Shown: positions 48,502-58,767, counted from the stretch's first letter. The stretch: 64,000 nucleotides of DNA from Enterococcus durans NBRC 100479 = LMG 10746 (GCF_001544215.1 NZ_BCQB01000003.1:47261-111260), one strand, 5' to 3'. The notes: generated by a model not told the origin, from the letters alone. Numbers and translations: made by a program.

Positions 48502-49773
48502 TTGGCTACACAGATAAAGGAAAAATTGTTTAGAAAAAGAGAGCCATGGGAGCAAAACTTGTTTGTCTTATGGTTTGGTACATTTATGGCAGGTATTGGT
48601 TTTAGTCTAGTCATGCCTTTCATGTCACTTTACATAGATACTTTGGGATCTTATACTACATCGCAGTTAAATTTTTGGAGCGGTATAACATTTTCTTCTA
48701 CTTTTTTAGTCACGACACTCATCTCACCTTGGTGGGGAAAATTAGCGGACCAAAAAGGCCGAAAATTGATGCTTTTACGTGCCTCATTAGGGATGGCAAT
48801 CGTGATTTCTTTAATGGGCTGTGTCACAAGTGTCTATCAATTAGTCGCTCTACGTTTATTACAAGGAATCTTTTCAGGTTATATCAGTAATGCAACTGCA
48901 CTCGTCGCAACAGGCACTCCCAAAGAAAAAAGCGGACAAGTATTAGGTACTTTGGCTACGGGTTCTGTTACTGGAACTTTACTTGGCCCTCTACTTGGTG
49001 GAATCTCTGCTTCTGCGTTTGGTTATCGTCCAACTTTCTTTATTACTGGGATCATTTTATTCTTCGTTTTCTTATTAAGTCTCTTCTTTGTTCATGAAAA
49101 GTTCGTACCAATCAAAAAAGAAGATATGTCTTCTGCCAAACAAATTTTCAAAGATTTAAAATATCCTCATGTGGTGATCGGCATGTTTGTGACTACAATG
49201 ATCATACAAGCATCAAATAATTCGATCAGCCCAATTATCAGCCTGTATATCCGACAGTTATTGAATGGTCATGGAAACGTGACATTGATCAGTGGTATCA
49301 TCGCTTCAATTCCTGGGATTGCGACATTGATTGCTGCCCCTCGTTTTGGACGTTTGGGTGATAAGATCGGTAGCGAACGGATTTTAGCTATCGGATTAGG
49401 ATTCGCCATTCTCGTTTATATTCCAATGGCCTTTGTTACTAATGTTTGGCAACTTGCTGGACTTCGCTTCTTGATCGGTATTTCTGATGCGTGTCTTCTA
49501 CCAGCTGTTCAGGCGTTGATCACAAAATATTCTCCTCACAATGCAGCAGGCAGAATCTTTAGCTACAATCAATCTTTCCAAGCAACTGGGAATGTCGTAG
49601 GTCCAATGATCGGTTCAAGCGTGTCTAGTGTGTTTGGTTATCGCGGTGTATTTATTTCAACCTCTGTACTTGTTTTACTAAACTTCTTACTAGTACGTCA
49701 TAACACACAGGAAATCCACAATGACGCACAATTGCAAGAAGACACCACACAATCGACAGTCTCGCATCAATAA
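48502..49773 (+). CDS. MFS multidrug efflux transporter (PmrA/EmeA-like, 12 TM)
   Basis: About 423 residues, twelve membrane helices. DHA1 drug/H+ antiporter features: motif A GKLADQKGRKLMLLRASLG after helix 2, motif C region ATGSVTGTLLGPLLGG in helix 5, and a matching half-repeat GRLGDKIGSERILAIG. A TTG start at 48502 is proposed since AAGAAGGA lies 7 nt upstream, whereas the ATG at 48472 lacks an SD and lies only 14 nt after the -10. Regulated by the adjacent TetR protein. Substrates unknown. Confidence 0.87.
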   Translation: MATQIKEKLFRKREPWEQNLFVLWFGTFMAGIGFSLVMPFMSLYIDTLGSYTTSQLNFWSGITFSSTFLVTTLISPWWGKLADQKGRKLMLLRASLGMAIVISLMGCVTSVYQLVALRLLQGIFSGYISNATALVATGTPKEKSGQVLGTLATGSVTGTLLGPLLGGISASAFGYRPTFFITGIILFFVFLLSLFFVHEKFVPIKKEDMSSAKQIFKDLKYPHVVIGMFVTTMIIQASNNSISPIISLYIRQLLNGHGNVTLISGIIASIPGIATLIAAPRFGRLGDKIGSERILAIGLGFAILVYIPMAFVTNVWQLAGLRFLIGISDACLLPAVQALITKYSPHNAAGRIFSYNQSFQATGNVVGPMIGSSVSSVFGYRGVFISTSVLVLLNFLLVRHNTQEIHNDAQLQEDTTQSTVSHQ

Positions 49774-49788
49774 AGCACAAAGTAAACA

Positions 49789-50140
49789 AGAGGTCGTGAA
49801 AAGGCTGGTCTGCATCAAGCAATAAGAACAAGCAGAAAAAAACAGCTTTTCATGTTTTTCATCTGGTTGGGCTTATTGTTGAAGGTCAACTCTTTGAACA
49901 CCGTAGATAAGGTCGTGAAAAGGCTGGTCTGCATCAAGCAATAAGAACAAACAGAGAAAAACAGCTTTTATGTTTTTCATCTGGTTGGGCTTATTGTTGA
50001 AGATGCAAGCCTTTGAACACCGTGGATAGAGGTCGTGAAAAGGCCGCTCAGCTCCGCCGACAATAAGAATTAAACTTTCAAATTAGATTTCCACATTTTG
50101 GAAATCTAGCGCTTATTGTTGAAAGTCATTTTTCCTTTTT
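49789..50140. repeat. tandem array of about 120-bp repeats (family 1), locus B
   Basis: Three copies beginning GAGGTCGTGAAAAGGC (49789), AAGGTCGTGAAAAGGC (49909) and GAGGTCGTGAAAAGGC (50029): an exact 120-bp period. The first two are nearly identical to each other and to the copy at 34460 (GCATCAAGCAATAAGAA, ACAGCTTTTCATGTTTTTC, TCTGGTTGGGCTTATTGTTG). The third resembles the copy at 34341 (CAGCTCCGCCGACAATAAG). No ORF. Accounts for most of the 466-bp gap 49774-50239. Confidence 0.88.
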
Positions 50141-50161
50141 AAGTAATAAAACATTATCTAT

Positions 50162-50216
50162 AAAAAATAGAAGCTAAAAGTTTGATCAATCATCAAATCT
50201 TAGCTTCTATTTTTTA
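50162..50216. terminator. terminator after the EmrB/QacA-type pump gene
   Basis: AAAAAATAGAAGCTAA pairs perfectly with TTAGCTTCTATTTTTT, with an inner TTTGAT/ATCAAA stem. Confidence 0.92.
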
Positions 50217-50239
50217 TATGACTACTAAATTAAAAATTT

Positions 50240-51562
50240 CTATTTCTCAGTATTGAGGAAAATAGCTACTACCACTATAGAAATAAGGGTAAATACTGCC
50301 ATTATCCAGATTTCAGTTTGAAAATTTGTGGTTGTTGCAACAATCAATGATAACCCAATAGGACCACCAATTTGATGCATCGTATTCGTTACACCACTTG
50401 CAATACCAGCTAATTTATCAGGTGCTTCATAAACACCCGCAGATGTCACCGGTGCTAATATTAATCCTTGACCTAATCCAAGTATGATCATAGGTACAAA
50501 AACAGTCTGCCAATAACCATTTACTGGATTTGAGATTGCAAGTAAAATCAACCCTATAGCTAGTATTATTTCTCCAATAAGTAATACCCTATTATTACCA
50601 AATTTCCCTGTTAGCTTTGGTAATTGCATCGCAATTATAAAATTAACAATTGTCAGTGGCAAAAAAGCAAACCCGGATTCTAGCGCTGAAAAACCATATT
50701 GGCTTTGCATCATTTGTGGTAAAAAGAACCAAAATGGCAACATAGCCATCATAAATAAAAGACGAGTCGCATAAGCACCAGAACGAATCTTATTTTGAAA
50801 AAGTGCTAAAGGTAGAATGGGCGAAGAAGTCTTTCTCTCCCATAATATAAACAAGAATATAAAGATAATACCTACAACTATGAAGCTAAATATCCCTTCA
50901 GTAAAACCATAGATAATACCCACCAAACCAATTATGGAAAGTAAACTGCCTAAATAGTCGATAGTTTCTTTTCGACGCGCTGATGATTTCACATACTTCA
51001 ATGTTAATATAAATAATACGAGAGTAAATGGAACATTTATTAAAAAGCCAGCACGCCAAGAAATCAAGCTAGTCAGTCCACCACCAACTAATAAGCCAAT
51101 ACTTGAGCCAATTCCCGCAGTTGCTCCATAATAAGAAATCGCACGTTGTCTCATATTATTTTGATAGGCATCCATGATCAATGCCAAAGTTGTCGGTGCG
51201 ATAATGGAACTACCAATTCCTTGTACTGCACGCATAATAATGACCATTTCAGCTGTTTTCGATAGCCCAATCATTAAAGAACTGAAACCAAAAATCAGTA
51301 AGCCTATCAAAAAAATACGTTTTCTTCCTAACAGATCAGAAAGGCGTCCGCTTAATAGCAAAAAACCTCCAAAAGTGAGTGTATACGCACTTGATACCCA
51401 TGAAAGTGCTGAGGCAGATAACCCTAAACTTTCACCTATCTGCGCAGAACTTGTAAAAATGATTGAATTATCCATCAATATCAAAAAATAAGATAATAAT
51501 GTAATTGGTAAAATGACACCGAATTTTTCTCTATTCAAATTTCCTAACTTCTTTCTATCCAT
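50240..51562 (-). CDS. MFS drug-resistance transporter (EmrB/QacA-like)
   Basis: 440 residues, about 12-14 membrane helices. N-terminal LMDNSIIFTSSAQIGESLGL carries the D1-type motif of the DHA2 group (LDxTIVNVALP-like, degenerate), motif A is GRLSDLLGRKRIFLIG, motif C-like AGIGSSIGLLVGGGL. Its ATG overlaps the stop of a flavodoxin stub (TAATG), so translation is coupled to it. Part of a stress or redox-type cluster with the reductase genes to the right, though about 220 bp separate them. Substrate unknown. Confidence 0.85.
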   Translation of the reverse strand: MDRKKLGNLNREKFGVILPITLLSYFLILMDNSIIFTSSAQIGESLGLSASALSWVSSAYTLTFGGFLLLSGRLSDLLGRKRIFLIGLLIFGFSSLMIGLSKTAEMVIIMRAVQGIGSSIIAPTTLALIMDAYQNNMRQRAISYYGATAGIGSSIGLLVGGGLTSLISWRAGFLINVPFTLVLFILTLKYVKSSARRKETIDYLGSLLSIIGLVGIIYGFTEGIFSFIVVGIIFIFLFILWERKTSSPILPLALFQNKIRSGAYATRLLFMMAMLPFWFFLPQMMQSQYGFSALESGFAFLPLTIVNFIIAMQLPKLTGKFGNNRVLLIGEIILAIGLILLAISNPVNGYWQTVFVPMIILGLGQGLILAPVTSAGVYEAPDKLAGIASGVTNTMHQIGGPIGLSLIVATTTNFQTEIWIMAVFTLISIVVVAIFLNTEK

Positions 51563-51696
51563 TAATCTGTTGGTCTTTTTTCTGTTTCAATTTGTACACG
51601 ATCTCCACCAACCATTTCTTGAATCAGTTTAGCAACTACCTTTGTATTTCCAGTTCGTGAATAATAGACAATCAATGTTTTGAGATTTTTCATCAT
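51562..51696 (-). pseudogene. N-terminal stub of a flavodoxin-like gene
   Basis: 44 codons: MMKNLKTLIVYYSRTGNTKV then VAKLIQEMVGGDRVQIETEK and a stop. The YYSRTGNTKVVA P-loop is the FMN phosphate-binding motif of flavodoxins, which are normally about 150 residues, so over two thirds is missing. The RBS GGAAGTG is intact and the stop overlaps the next ATG, so it now acts as a translated leader for the MFS pump. Likely a deletion that fused the end of the flavodoxin frame to the pump start. Confidence 0.8.
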
Positions 51697-51919
51697 TTCA
51701 CTTCCTTTTATTTTACTTATTATTTTAGATAAACTAATAAACCTAATAATAATGAGACATATAATTGTTATTAAAAATATGAAATTCGTTTCTTAAACGC
51801 CTTTATCGCTATTTTTATCACTTATTTATCCATAAAAATACTGCAGCATCAATTATCTAATGATTGATACCACAGAATTCACTTTTACTGTACTATATTG
51901 CTAAAATTGTATTCTTTTA

Positions 51920-52543
51920 TCAATAAAAATCAGGTTTTGATTTATTTTCTGAACCAGGTTCCCACAAGCCGATACTTCCTCGAATGTCATTTCTTTTTCC
52001 TGTGATATTGTCCATTATAAATTGAGCAATGGCACGTCTCGTAATTTGAGCACCTAAAAACGGTTCTCCCTTAGGACTTGCAATATAGTTCTTTCGATTC
52101 CCATTGTAGAGCCAAGTCATACGCATATAAGTATAATCCAAATCACTTGCTTCCAATGCTTCTACACCACGCTCATGGGCGACTGACCCTCCCATCATGC
52201 GACTATTCCATATAGCAAACGGTTCTGCAACTTCACCATACACGCTAAGTACACCTGCTTGAATGATTCGTTTCACACCCGTTTTATGCATCGCATCGAT
52301 CACAATTTCTGTTACTTTTTTATTATCAAAATTCATATAAATGATATCTTGATTTTTCATAACATTGATCAAGTCAGTTAAATTTCCAGCATCTCCAGAA
52401 ACCTTTGTTACATTTGTATAAGGTAAGTCAGCGGCATAACGCCCAAATAAAGTCAAATGTAAATCAGGTTGCTCTTGCAAAAGTGGGATTAATACCTGTG
52501 GAATCTGACCGCCAGCACCAATAATCAGTATATTTTTGCTCAT
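51920..52543 (-). CDS. NAD(P)-binding NmrA/SDR-like oxidoreductase
   Basis: 207 residues. Rossmann start SKNILIIGAGGQIPQVLIPL with the GxGGxxP-type dinucleotide loop, FGRYAAD after strand 2, and a DYTYMRMTWLYNGN segment of atypical SDRs. The ATG overlaps the aldo-keto reductase stop (ATGA), so the two are one operon. The gap 51697-51919 to the flavodoxin stub is AT-rich and holds no gene. Probably a quinone or aldehyde-stress enzyme by context. Confidence 0.82.
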   Translation of the reverse strand: MSKNILIIGAGGQIPQVLIPLLQEQPDLHLTLFGRYAADLPYTNVTKVSGDAGNLTDLINVMKNQDIIYMNFDNKKVTEIVIDAMHKTGVKRIIQAGVLSVYGEVAEPFAIWNSRMMGGSVAHERGVEALEASDLDYTYMRMTWLYNGNRKNYIASPKGEPFLGAQITRRAIAQFIMDNITGKRNDIRGSIGLWEPGSENKSKPDFY

Positions 52544-53406
52544 TTTTCTGTATCCAACATCCGATTCATAAACCATTCTACTTGTTGGGGTGCATCATGG
52601 TCAAAGAACGCAGATTCTTTTCTATCTAAAGCCGCTATCTTTTCAACATCTTCTTTTGAAAGCTCAAAATCAAAAATATCAATATTTTCAGCCATTCGTT
52701 CAGGATGAACTGATTTTGCTAAAGCAACAATCCCTCTTTGCATTAACCAACGTAATACAACTTGTCCCACTGTCTTACCATACTGTTTACCGATTTCTGT
52801 TAATACAGGATTGGTAAATAATTCGTGACGTCCTTCTGCAAATGGTGCCCAAGCTTCCACTTGTACGCTATATTTTTCATGCCATTCTTGATCTTCAACT
52901 CGTTGATTCCATGGATTCACTTCGATTTGATTGACTTGAGGTTTTACCTCATTCAAACCCACAAACTCGATCATCTTAGCTGATTTGAAATTTGAAATCC
53001 CAATGGCACGTAATTTTCCTGCTTTTTGAGCCTCAACCATTGATCGCCATGCACCATAAATATCTCCGTATGGTTGATGAATAAGATAAAGATCCAGATA
53101 ATCCAACCCCATTACTTTAAGAGAATGTTCAATCGTTTCCGCAGCTTTTTCTTCTGGTGCTTGAAGAATAAACAATTTAGAAGTAACAAAAAGTTCTTCT
53201 CGAGTAACTAGTCCTTCATTGATGGCACGTTTGATTCCTTCCCCTGTTTCTTTTTCATTTCCGTAAATCGAAGCTGTATCAATCAGACGGTACCCTGCTT
53301 TAATTGCTTGATATACTGCTGCAGCTGTTTCCTCCAATGGAATTTGATAAACACCAAATCCTAATTTAGGCATTTCTATACCATTGTTCAAAGTTATTTT
53401 CTGCAT
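52540..53406 (-). CDS. aldo/keto reductase (2,5-diketogluconate reductase-like)
   Basis: 288 residues. AKR signatures: GFGVYQIPLEETAAAVYQAI, catalytic Asp and Tyr in LIDTASIYGNEKETGEGIK, Lys in LFVTSKLFI, His in YLDLYLIHQPYG and the C-terminal LAKSVHPERMAENIDIFDF cofactor segment. NADPH-dependent carbonyl reductase. Controlled from a MerR-style promoter with a 19-bp spacer, next to a MerR regulator of the AdhR kind, which suggests a carbonyl-stress response. Confidence 0.92.
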   Translation of the reverse strand: MQKITLNNGIEMPKLGFGVYQIPLEETAAAVYQAIKAGYRLIDTASIYGNEKETGEGIKRAINEGLVTREELFVTSKLFILQAPEEKAAETIEHSLKVMGLDYLDLYLIHQPYGDIYGAWRSMVEAQKAGKLRAIGISNFKSAKMIEFVGLNEVKPQVNQIEVNPWNQRVEDQEWHEKYSVQVEAWAPFAEGRHELFTNPVLTEIGKQYGKTVGQVVLRWLMQRGIVALAKSVHPERMAENIDIFDFELSKEDVEKIAALDRKESAFFDHDAPQQVEWFMNRMLDTEK

Positions 53407-53441
53407 ATTGTTTTCCTCCTCTAATTTTCTTTACATGTTCT

Positions 53442-53472
53442 ATCCTAAACCTTAGAGTTAAGTCCATAGCAA
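53442..53472 (-). promoter_or_regulatory. MerR-type promoter (19-bp spacer) of the aldo/keto reductase operon
   Basis: Minus strand TTGCTA (53472-53467), 19-bp spacer, TAGGAT (53447-53442). The spacer contains the dyad CTTAACTCTAAG, related to the palindrome at the merR promoter. An overlong spacer with a central dyad is the signature of MerR activators. Confidence 0.75.
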
Positions 53473-53482
53473 GAGAAAAGAT

Positions 53483-53902
53483 TTATTTTTTTCGTTCCCA
53501 TAATTTTTCAACTTTATCAGGTTCCATTTCACCTGCTTTAAATTTTGCAATATGGTCATCATACGTTTCTATCTTATAAATAAGTAAGTCTCTAACTTCC
53601 TGCATTTCCGCTAATTTTTGGTCTAATTCTTTTAATTGATCAGACAAGATCTGCTTCTGCGCTTTTTCTACATTCTTCGTTTTACGCAATTGTGCCAGCT
53701 GAGCAAACTCAATGAGTGATTCAATCGATAAACCAGCATTTCGTAAGTTTTTTGCTAGATAAATCCAATTCAAATCATTCGTAGTATAATCTCGATAACC
53801 GCTTTCGTTACGGTGAACAGATGGTATGACACCAACACGTTCATAATAGCGTAGTGTATCTACACTCAAATCAAACATTTCCGCAGCTTTTTTTATATTC
53901 AT
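53483..53902 (-). CDS. MerR-family regulator (AdhR-like)
   Basis: 139 residues. N-terminal winged helix MNIKKAAEMFDLSVDTLRYY and GVIPSVHRNESGYRDYTTND, then a long coiled coil (EKAQKQILSDQLKELDQKLA). No metal-binding Cys cluster at the C-terminus, which fits the aldehyde/electrophile-responsive AdhR/NmlR group. Start at 53902 with AGGTGAT upstream. Divergent to nothing; it precedes the reductase genes it should activate. Confidence 0.88.
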   Translation of the reverse strand: MNIKKAAEMFDLSVDTLRYYERVGVIPSVHRNESGYRDYTTNDLNWIYLAKNLRNAGLSIESLIEFAQLAQLRKTKNVEKAQKQILSDQLKELDQKLAEMQEVRDLLIYKIETYDDHIAKFKAGEMEPDKVEKLWERKK

Positions 53903-53933
53903 CAAATAATCACCTCATCTTTTTATATAAGTT

Positions 53934-53964
53934 ATCATAAACCTTGAAGTGCACTCCAAGGAAA
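53934..53964 (-). promoter_or_regulatory. MerR-type promoter (19-bp spacer) of the merR gene
   Basis: Minus strand TTTCCT (53964-53959), 19-bp spacer, TATGAT (53939-53934). The spacer is filled by the near-perfect palindrome CCTTGGAGTGCACTTCAAGG, a typical AdhR/MerR operator. Points to autoregulation. Confidence 0.75.
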
Positions 53965-54146
53965 GCTATTCACTAAATTTGCAAAATTATCAAAAACTAT
54001 TGTCCAATTCCTTACAACTTTTGGTAGTACCTCTTTACAAATTGCATGACGAACAAATTAATTACTTGCTGATGCACTAAATTACTTCATCCGTATTGAC
54101 CGACTGATGTTTAGGAACATACAGTTTATTTGGCCAAAAATTTTTA

Positions 54147-54260
54147 TTATCTCTGAAATATATTAGCGACAATTTCCACCAAATATTCGTTGTACTTTAA
54201 TTCAAGTTCATCTAAATACTTTTTATTGTTTTCATCATTTCCTCTCACAATATTATCCAC
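54147..54260 (-). pseudogene. possible gene remnant, unknown protein
   Basis: A 37-residue frame from a GTG: DNIVRGNDENNKKYLDELEL then KYNEYLVEIVANIFQR and a stop. The composition is protein-like (charged, helical), but the frame is closed just upstream by a TAA and no RBS is visible. I do not recognise it. The surrounding gap 53965-54403 is otherwise empty except for the mnmA terminator. Confidence 0.3.
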
Positions 54261-54304
54261 TTAAAAATATCCTATCACCGTTTTAGTATGTTTTTGGACA
54301 ACAT

Positions 54305-54351
54305 ATAAAAAACAAAAGACTGTAGACAAAGAATTTCTTTGCCTACAGTCT
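54305..54351 (-). terminator. terminator after mnmA
   Basis: AGACTGTAGACAAAGAA pairs with TTCTTTGCCTACAGTCT (one mismatch); the A-run at 54307-54316 is the U-tract for the minus strand. Confidence 0.9.
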
Positions 54352-54403
54352 ACTAAAAGGACACAGCCTTCTCTTGCTATTCAAGGTTTAATTACTGTTG
54401 TGA

Positions 54404-55540
<1,137 letters not shown>

Positions 55541-55809
55541 TCAATTAGATTTTCTGAAACATCTACGAGTTGAAGGTCGCAACTTTTCAGTATTTTACAT
55601 TATACGTCATATTTTTGAAAATTTCATCCTTTATTTCTCACGCCTTGAACAGACCCCGTCATCTTAAAAAATGAACAGCTCATGATTTGAACGGACAACT
55701 CTTTTTTATGTAAGTATCTACGATTCACCAGCAGCAACTCTTTTTTTCAATAGTATTTTTAATTAAGAACGTTTGTCTTTTTTAATCACTTACCATTGTA
55801 AACTTGTAG

Positions 55810-56412
55810 TTATCGCCAAAGAATCCAAATAACGATATGAAAATAGGTCGCAAATACATAATTGATTCCTAGCAGTATCCATTTAGTTTTTCTGTTATCA
55901 AGGCCTGTTGAAAGAATAAGTCCTACTAAGCCAGAGATACTCATGAAAATGAGATATTTGATAATTTCTCCGTCAAACGCCATTAAATAGTAATTGATTC
56001 TAAGGAAATAGGTAATTGAATATAACATTGGAGGCCCTAATAAAAGCATCTGCATCCGTTGTTGTGTTTGTTTTCTTGGCAACCTTCGTGACATTGTAGG
56101 TACCAATAAATAAGTAAGGATCGATACGATTAAAATTATCCCTCCAGACAACGGGACAAGGATGACAGCAACCAAATAAATACTACTAAAATGAACGAAC
56201 ATCCCCCATCCTTTCAAAGAGTCTAAATGCGTACCTGTAGCAAAAATAAAACTGATACCACTGAGTAAACAGGAAAGATAATAAACAACCACTATGTCTC
56301 CCTCCAAAATATTGCTAAACAAAATAATCATCAGCCATGCCAGTAAGAAAACGCTACCGATTAAGAAACACTTTGAAACCTTTGTGCACGTTTTACTGTT
56401 TATTGGAAACAT
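55810..56412 (-). CDS. membrane protein, tandem paralogue 1
   Basis: 200 residues, about six hydrophobic segments. The start MFPINSKTCTKVSKCFLIGS and the block VVYYLSCLLSGISFIFATGT are nearly identical to the next gene, showing recent duplication. The C-terminus (GLVGLILSTGLDNRKTKWIL, then LGINYVFATYFH) is a motif shared by the family. I do not recognise the family. RBS GGAATAAGGTGA. Confidence 0.7.
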   Translation of the reverse strand: MFPINSKTCTKVSKCFLIGSVFLLAWLMIILFSNILEGDIVVVYYLSCLLSGISFIFATGTHLDSLKGWGMFVHFSSIYLVAVILVPLSGGIILIVSILTYLLVPTMSRRLPRKQTQQRMQMLLLGPPMLYSITYFLRINYYLMAFDGEIIKYLIFMSISGLVGLILSTGLDNRKTKWILLGINYVFATYFHIVIWILWR

Positions 56413-56495
56413 TCACCTTATTCCTTTCAGATAAAAAATTTTTCATATTTTAGTCGCTTTCCTTTCAAGTGATCAACAACGTGTAGAGCGGCATC

Positions 56496-57107
56496 TTAAT
56501 GAAAGAAGATGAGGATGAGGAGGTGGTAATAAGCTGCAAAAAAATAATTGATCCCTAGAAGTATCCATTTAGCTTTTCCATTATTGAGTGTTGTCGAAAG
56601 AGTCAAACCAATTAAACCTGAAATGTTAAGGATGACCGTGTATCCCAGAGCGTCCCACCCCAATCGTTCCCCATAAATGATTAATTCGTAATTGATCCTA
56701 CTAAAAAAAACAGTTGAAAGAATCATCGGTATCCCTAAACAAATGATTACTACCCATTTCTGCTCGTAAACTTTCAGTATCCAGATGGACAGTAGCAAAT
56801 AGGCAACTATTGCAAGTAACACAGCAGAGCTTTCCCACAATAATAAGCCGATGATATATAGAGACAATACATAAATACTACTAAAATGGACAACTGTAGT
56901 TAGCCTTTTTAAAAATTTTGAATGCGTACCTCTAGCAAAAATAAAACTGATACCACTGAGTAAACAGGAAAGATAATAGACAATCGCTACTTCTGCGTAC
57001 AAACTACGACTAAACCAAATAATCATCAGCCATGCCAGTAAGAAAACACTACCGATTAAAAAATACTTTGAAAACTTTGTGCATGTTTTACTATTTATTG
57101 GAAACAT
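56496..57107 (-). CDS. membrane protein, tandem paralogue 2
   Basis: 203 residues, same layout as paralogue 1. Shared: MFPINSKTCTKFSKYFLIGS, VYYLSCLLSGISFIFARGTH, SGLIGLTLSTTLNNGKAKWI and LLGINYFFAAYYH. The middle has diverged. ATG at 57107 with AAAGGAGTGATG is better supported than the frame start at 57137. 83 nt separate it from paralogue 1. Confidence 0.7.
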   Translation of the reverse strand: MFPINSKTCTKFSKYFLIGSVFLLAWLMIIWFSRSLYAEVAIVYYLSCLLSGISFIFARGTHSKFLKRLTTVVHFSSIYVLSLYIIGLLLWESSAVLLAIVAYLLLSIWILKVYEQKWVVIICLGIPMILSTVFFSRINYELIIYGERLGWDALGYTVILNISGLIGLTLSTTLNNGKAKWILLGINYFFAAYYHLLILIFFH

Positions 57108-57144
57108 CAACATCACTCCTTTAAAAAATTCATCCATTTAGCTA

Positions 57145-57232
57145 TTTATTATTTTGTATACGCCTCTATCACACACTAGGGAGCCCCTAACATGGATAGT
57201 CATAAGCCAACTAACTATGCGTTCATTTTTGG
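57145..57232 (-). pseudogene. degenerate copy of the start of paralogue 4
   Basis: The minus strand reads ATGAACGCATAGTTAGTTGG, CTTATGACTATCCATGTTAG, then GTGTGTGATAGAGGCGTATA. This matches codons 3 to about 27 of the gene at 57563-57832 (GCGTATTTAGTTGGCTTATG, GTGTGTGATAGAGGTGTATC) but with several in-frame stops. It is a decayed fifth member of the tandem family. Confidence 0.75.
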
Positions 57233-57261
57233 TCATCCATTTCGTTTTGCCCAACTTCATT

Positions 57262-57528
57262 TCAATTCGATAAATATAAAAACCAATTGCTCCCTAACAC
57301 ACAGAACAAATTAAGGAAGATACTGCTTCTTTTTAACCACTGAGGCTCAATTTTTGTGGAAATTATTAAATTAGCACTGCCACTCATCCAGCACCCTACC
57401 ATAGTGAGCGCAAGAAAAAGTGGGTTCTCCTTCATAAACGGGATAAAATAGAAGCTCGTAAAGAGAATCGTGATTGTTGATAAAGTCAAAGAAATCTTAG
57501 TATACGTTTTACTTTTTAGTGAAAACAT
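57262..57528 (-). CDS. small membrane protein, tandem paralogue 3 (short)
   Basis: 88 residues with three hydrophobic segments. The opening MFSLKSKTYTKISLTLSTIT is a diverged form of MFPINSKTCTK in paralogues 1 and 2, and CWMSGSANLIISTKIEPQWL parallels the CLLSGISFIFATGT block. It lacks the C-terminal half, so it may be a truncated copy. RBS AAAAAGGAG. Function unknown. Confidence 0.6.
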   Translation of the reverse strand: MFSLKSKTYTKISLTLSTITILFTSFYFIPFMKENPLFLALTMVGCWMSGSANLIISTKIEPQWLKRSSIFLNLFCVLGSNWFLYLSN

Positions 57529-57562
57529 AAAAACAACTCCTTTTTCAGTTTTCTTTTCTTAT

Positions 57563-57832
57563 TTATTTTAAAAATAGTTCAAATGCTACTACGAAAAAAT
57601 GAACAATATTCGACATTGTTGCAAAGAGGTAATTCATTACTAGTAGTAACCATCTCCACTTTACAGTCTTTATTTTTGTTGAAAAGTAAAGTCCAATTAA
57701 TCCTGGAACGATTATGATAAACATAAAAACAAAACTCACAGGGCCAGGATAATCAAGATACACCTCTATCACACACCAAAGAGACACTGACATGGATAGC
57801 CATAAGCCAACTAAATACGCCTTCATTTTCAT
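57563..57832 (-). CDS. small membrane protein, tandem paralogue 4 (short)
   Basis: 89 residues with three hydrophobic segments. Its C-terminal part PGLIGLYFSTKIKTVKWRWL then LLVMNYLFATMSNIV corresponds to the C-terminal block of paralogues 1 and 2, so paralogues 3 and 4 look like the N- and C-terminal halves of the same type of protein, now separate genes 34 nt apart. RBS AAAGGAGATAA. Confidence 0.6.
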   Translation of the reverse strand: MKMKAYLVGLWLSMSVSLWCVIEVYLDYPGPVSFVFMFIIIVPGLIGLYFSTKIKTVKWRWLLLVMNYLFATMSNIVHFFVVAFELFLK

Positions 57833-58298
57833 TTATCTCCTTTCAATTGATAAACATAGGATTGCGGTCATCTGTGAAAGAGTCGTACAAGCAGTTATCT
57901 GAATAAAAAACGACTCTTTTAGCGCCTTTTCGAGAAGCAAACAATTCGATCATTAAATCAAGGATCAGCAAATCTCCTAATCAAAAAATGTTATCTTAAA
58001 TAAAACTATCCTTGTAATTTAATAACAAAAATTAACAATAAAACCATATGTACAAAACTTATTCAAGCCTTTCTTTTATTAATTACTCTGCTAAAAATCA
58101 ACAATACGAGTCATTAAAATCAGTATTGTTATCATACATCCGAAATTAATGCGTTTACCTTCGAATTTAAACTTATTTTATCTCCACTATCATGTCACTC
58201 CTTTCGTCTTAATTAAAAAACATATAAAATTTTATTTAAATCCACTTATTTATTTTTTATATGTTATTATTCTATCATAAAACTTAGGAGGGATACCT
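57833..58298. other. AT-rich intergenic region without genes
   Basis: 466 bp, strongly AT-rich, no ORF with a plausible RBS. It should contain the promoter of the paralogue cluster (minus) and of the interrupted gene starting at 58299 (plus). Confidence 0.5.
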
Positions 58299-58328
58299 TT
58301 GAAATTCAAATTCTTTTTTATAACTTAA
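58299..58328 (+). pseudogene. 5' stub of a gene interrupted by the IS200/IS605 element
   Basis: TAGGAGGGATACC, a strong SD, precedes a TTG start giving LKFKFFFIT, which looks like the beginning of a signal peptide or membrane anchor, and then stops inside what should be the IS left end. The likely remainder lies after the element at 59955-60780. The join itself cannot be verified here. Confidence 0.5.
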
Positions 58329-58342
58329 TGCATAATAAGGTC

Positions 58343-58744
58343 ATGGATAACGATTACAGACATACAAATACAACTGTATCGTTAATCAATTACCACTTTG
58401 TTTTTTGTCCAAGGTATCGCCGGAAAATATTTGTTAATTCCGATGTGGACGCTAGATTCAAATCACTTGTCGCAGAAATTTGCCAAGAAAATGAGTGGAA
58501 CATCCTTGCTATAGAAACAGACAAAGACCATTGTCATTTGTTTGTGAATGTTCAACCGACATATTCGCCTTCTGACATAATGAAAGTGATTAAAGGAAAG
58601 ACATCACGAACGTTAAGACAAGAGTTTGAACACTTAAGCAAAATGCCGAGTGTTTGGACACGTTCTTACTTTGTTTCAACGGCAAGAAATGTATCTAGCG
58701 CCACGATTAAACGGTATGTTGAGAACCAAAGAACAAGATATTGA
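58343..58744 (+). CDS. tnpA: IS200/IS605 Y1 transposase TnpA
   Basis: 133 residues. [15 protein letters not shown] near the N-terminus, the HUH-type motif in [11 protein letters not shown] and the catalytic Tyr in TIKRYVENQ. Single-strand transposase that excises and inserts the element through its end hairpins. Full length and undamaged. ATG at 58343 fits the family start better than that at 58328. Confidence 0.93.
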   Translation: MDNDYRHTNTTVSLINYHFVFCPRYRRKIFVNSDVDARFKSLVAEICQENEWNILAIETDKDHCHLFVNVQPTYSPSDIMKVIKGKTSRTLRQEFEHLSKMPSVWTRSYFVSTARNVSSATIKRYVENQRTRY

Positions 58745-58767
58745 TAACGTTAAGGAGGTGTGCAGAA

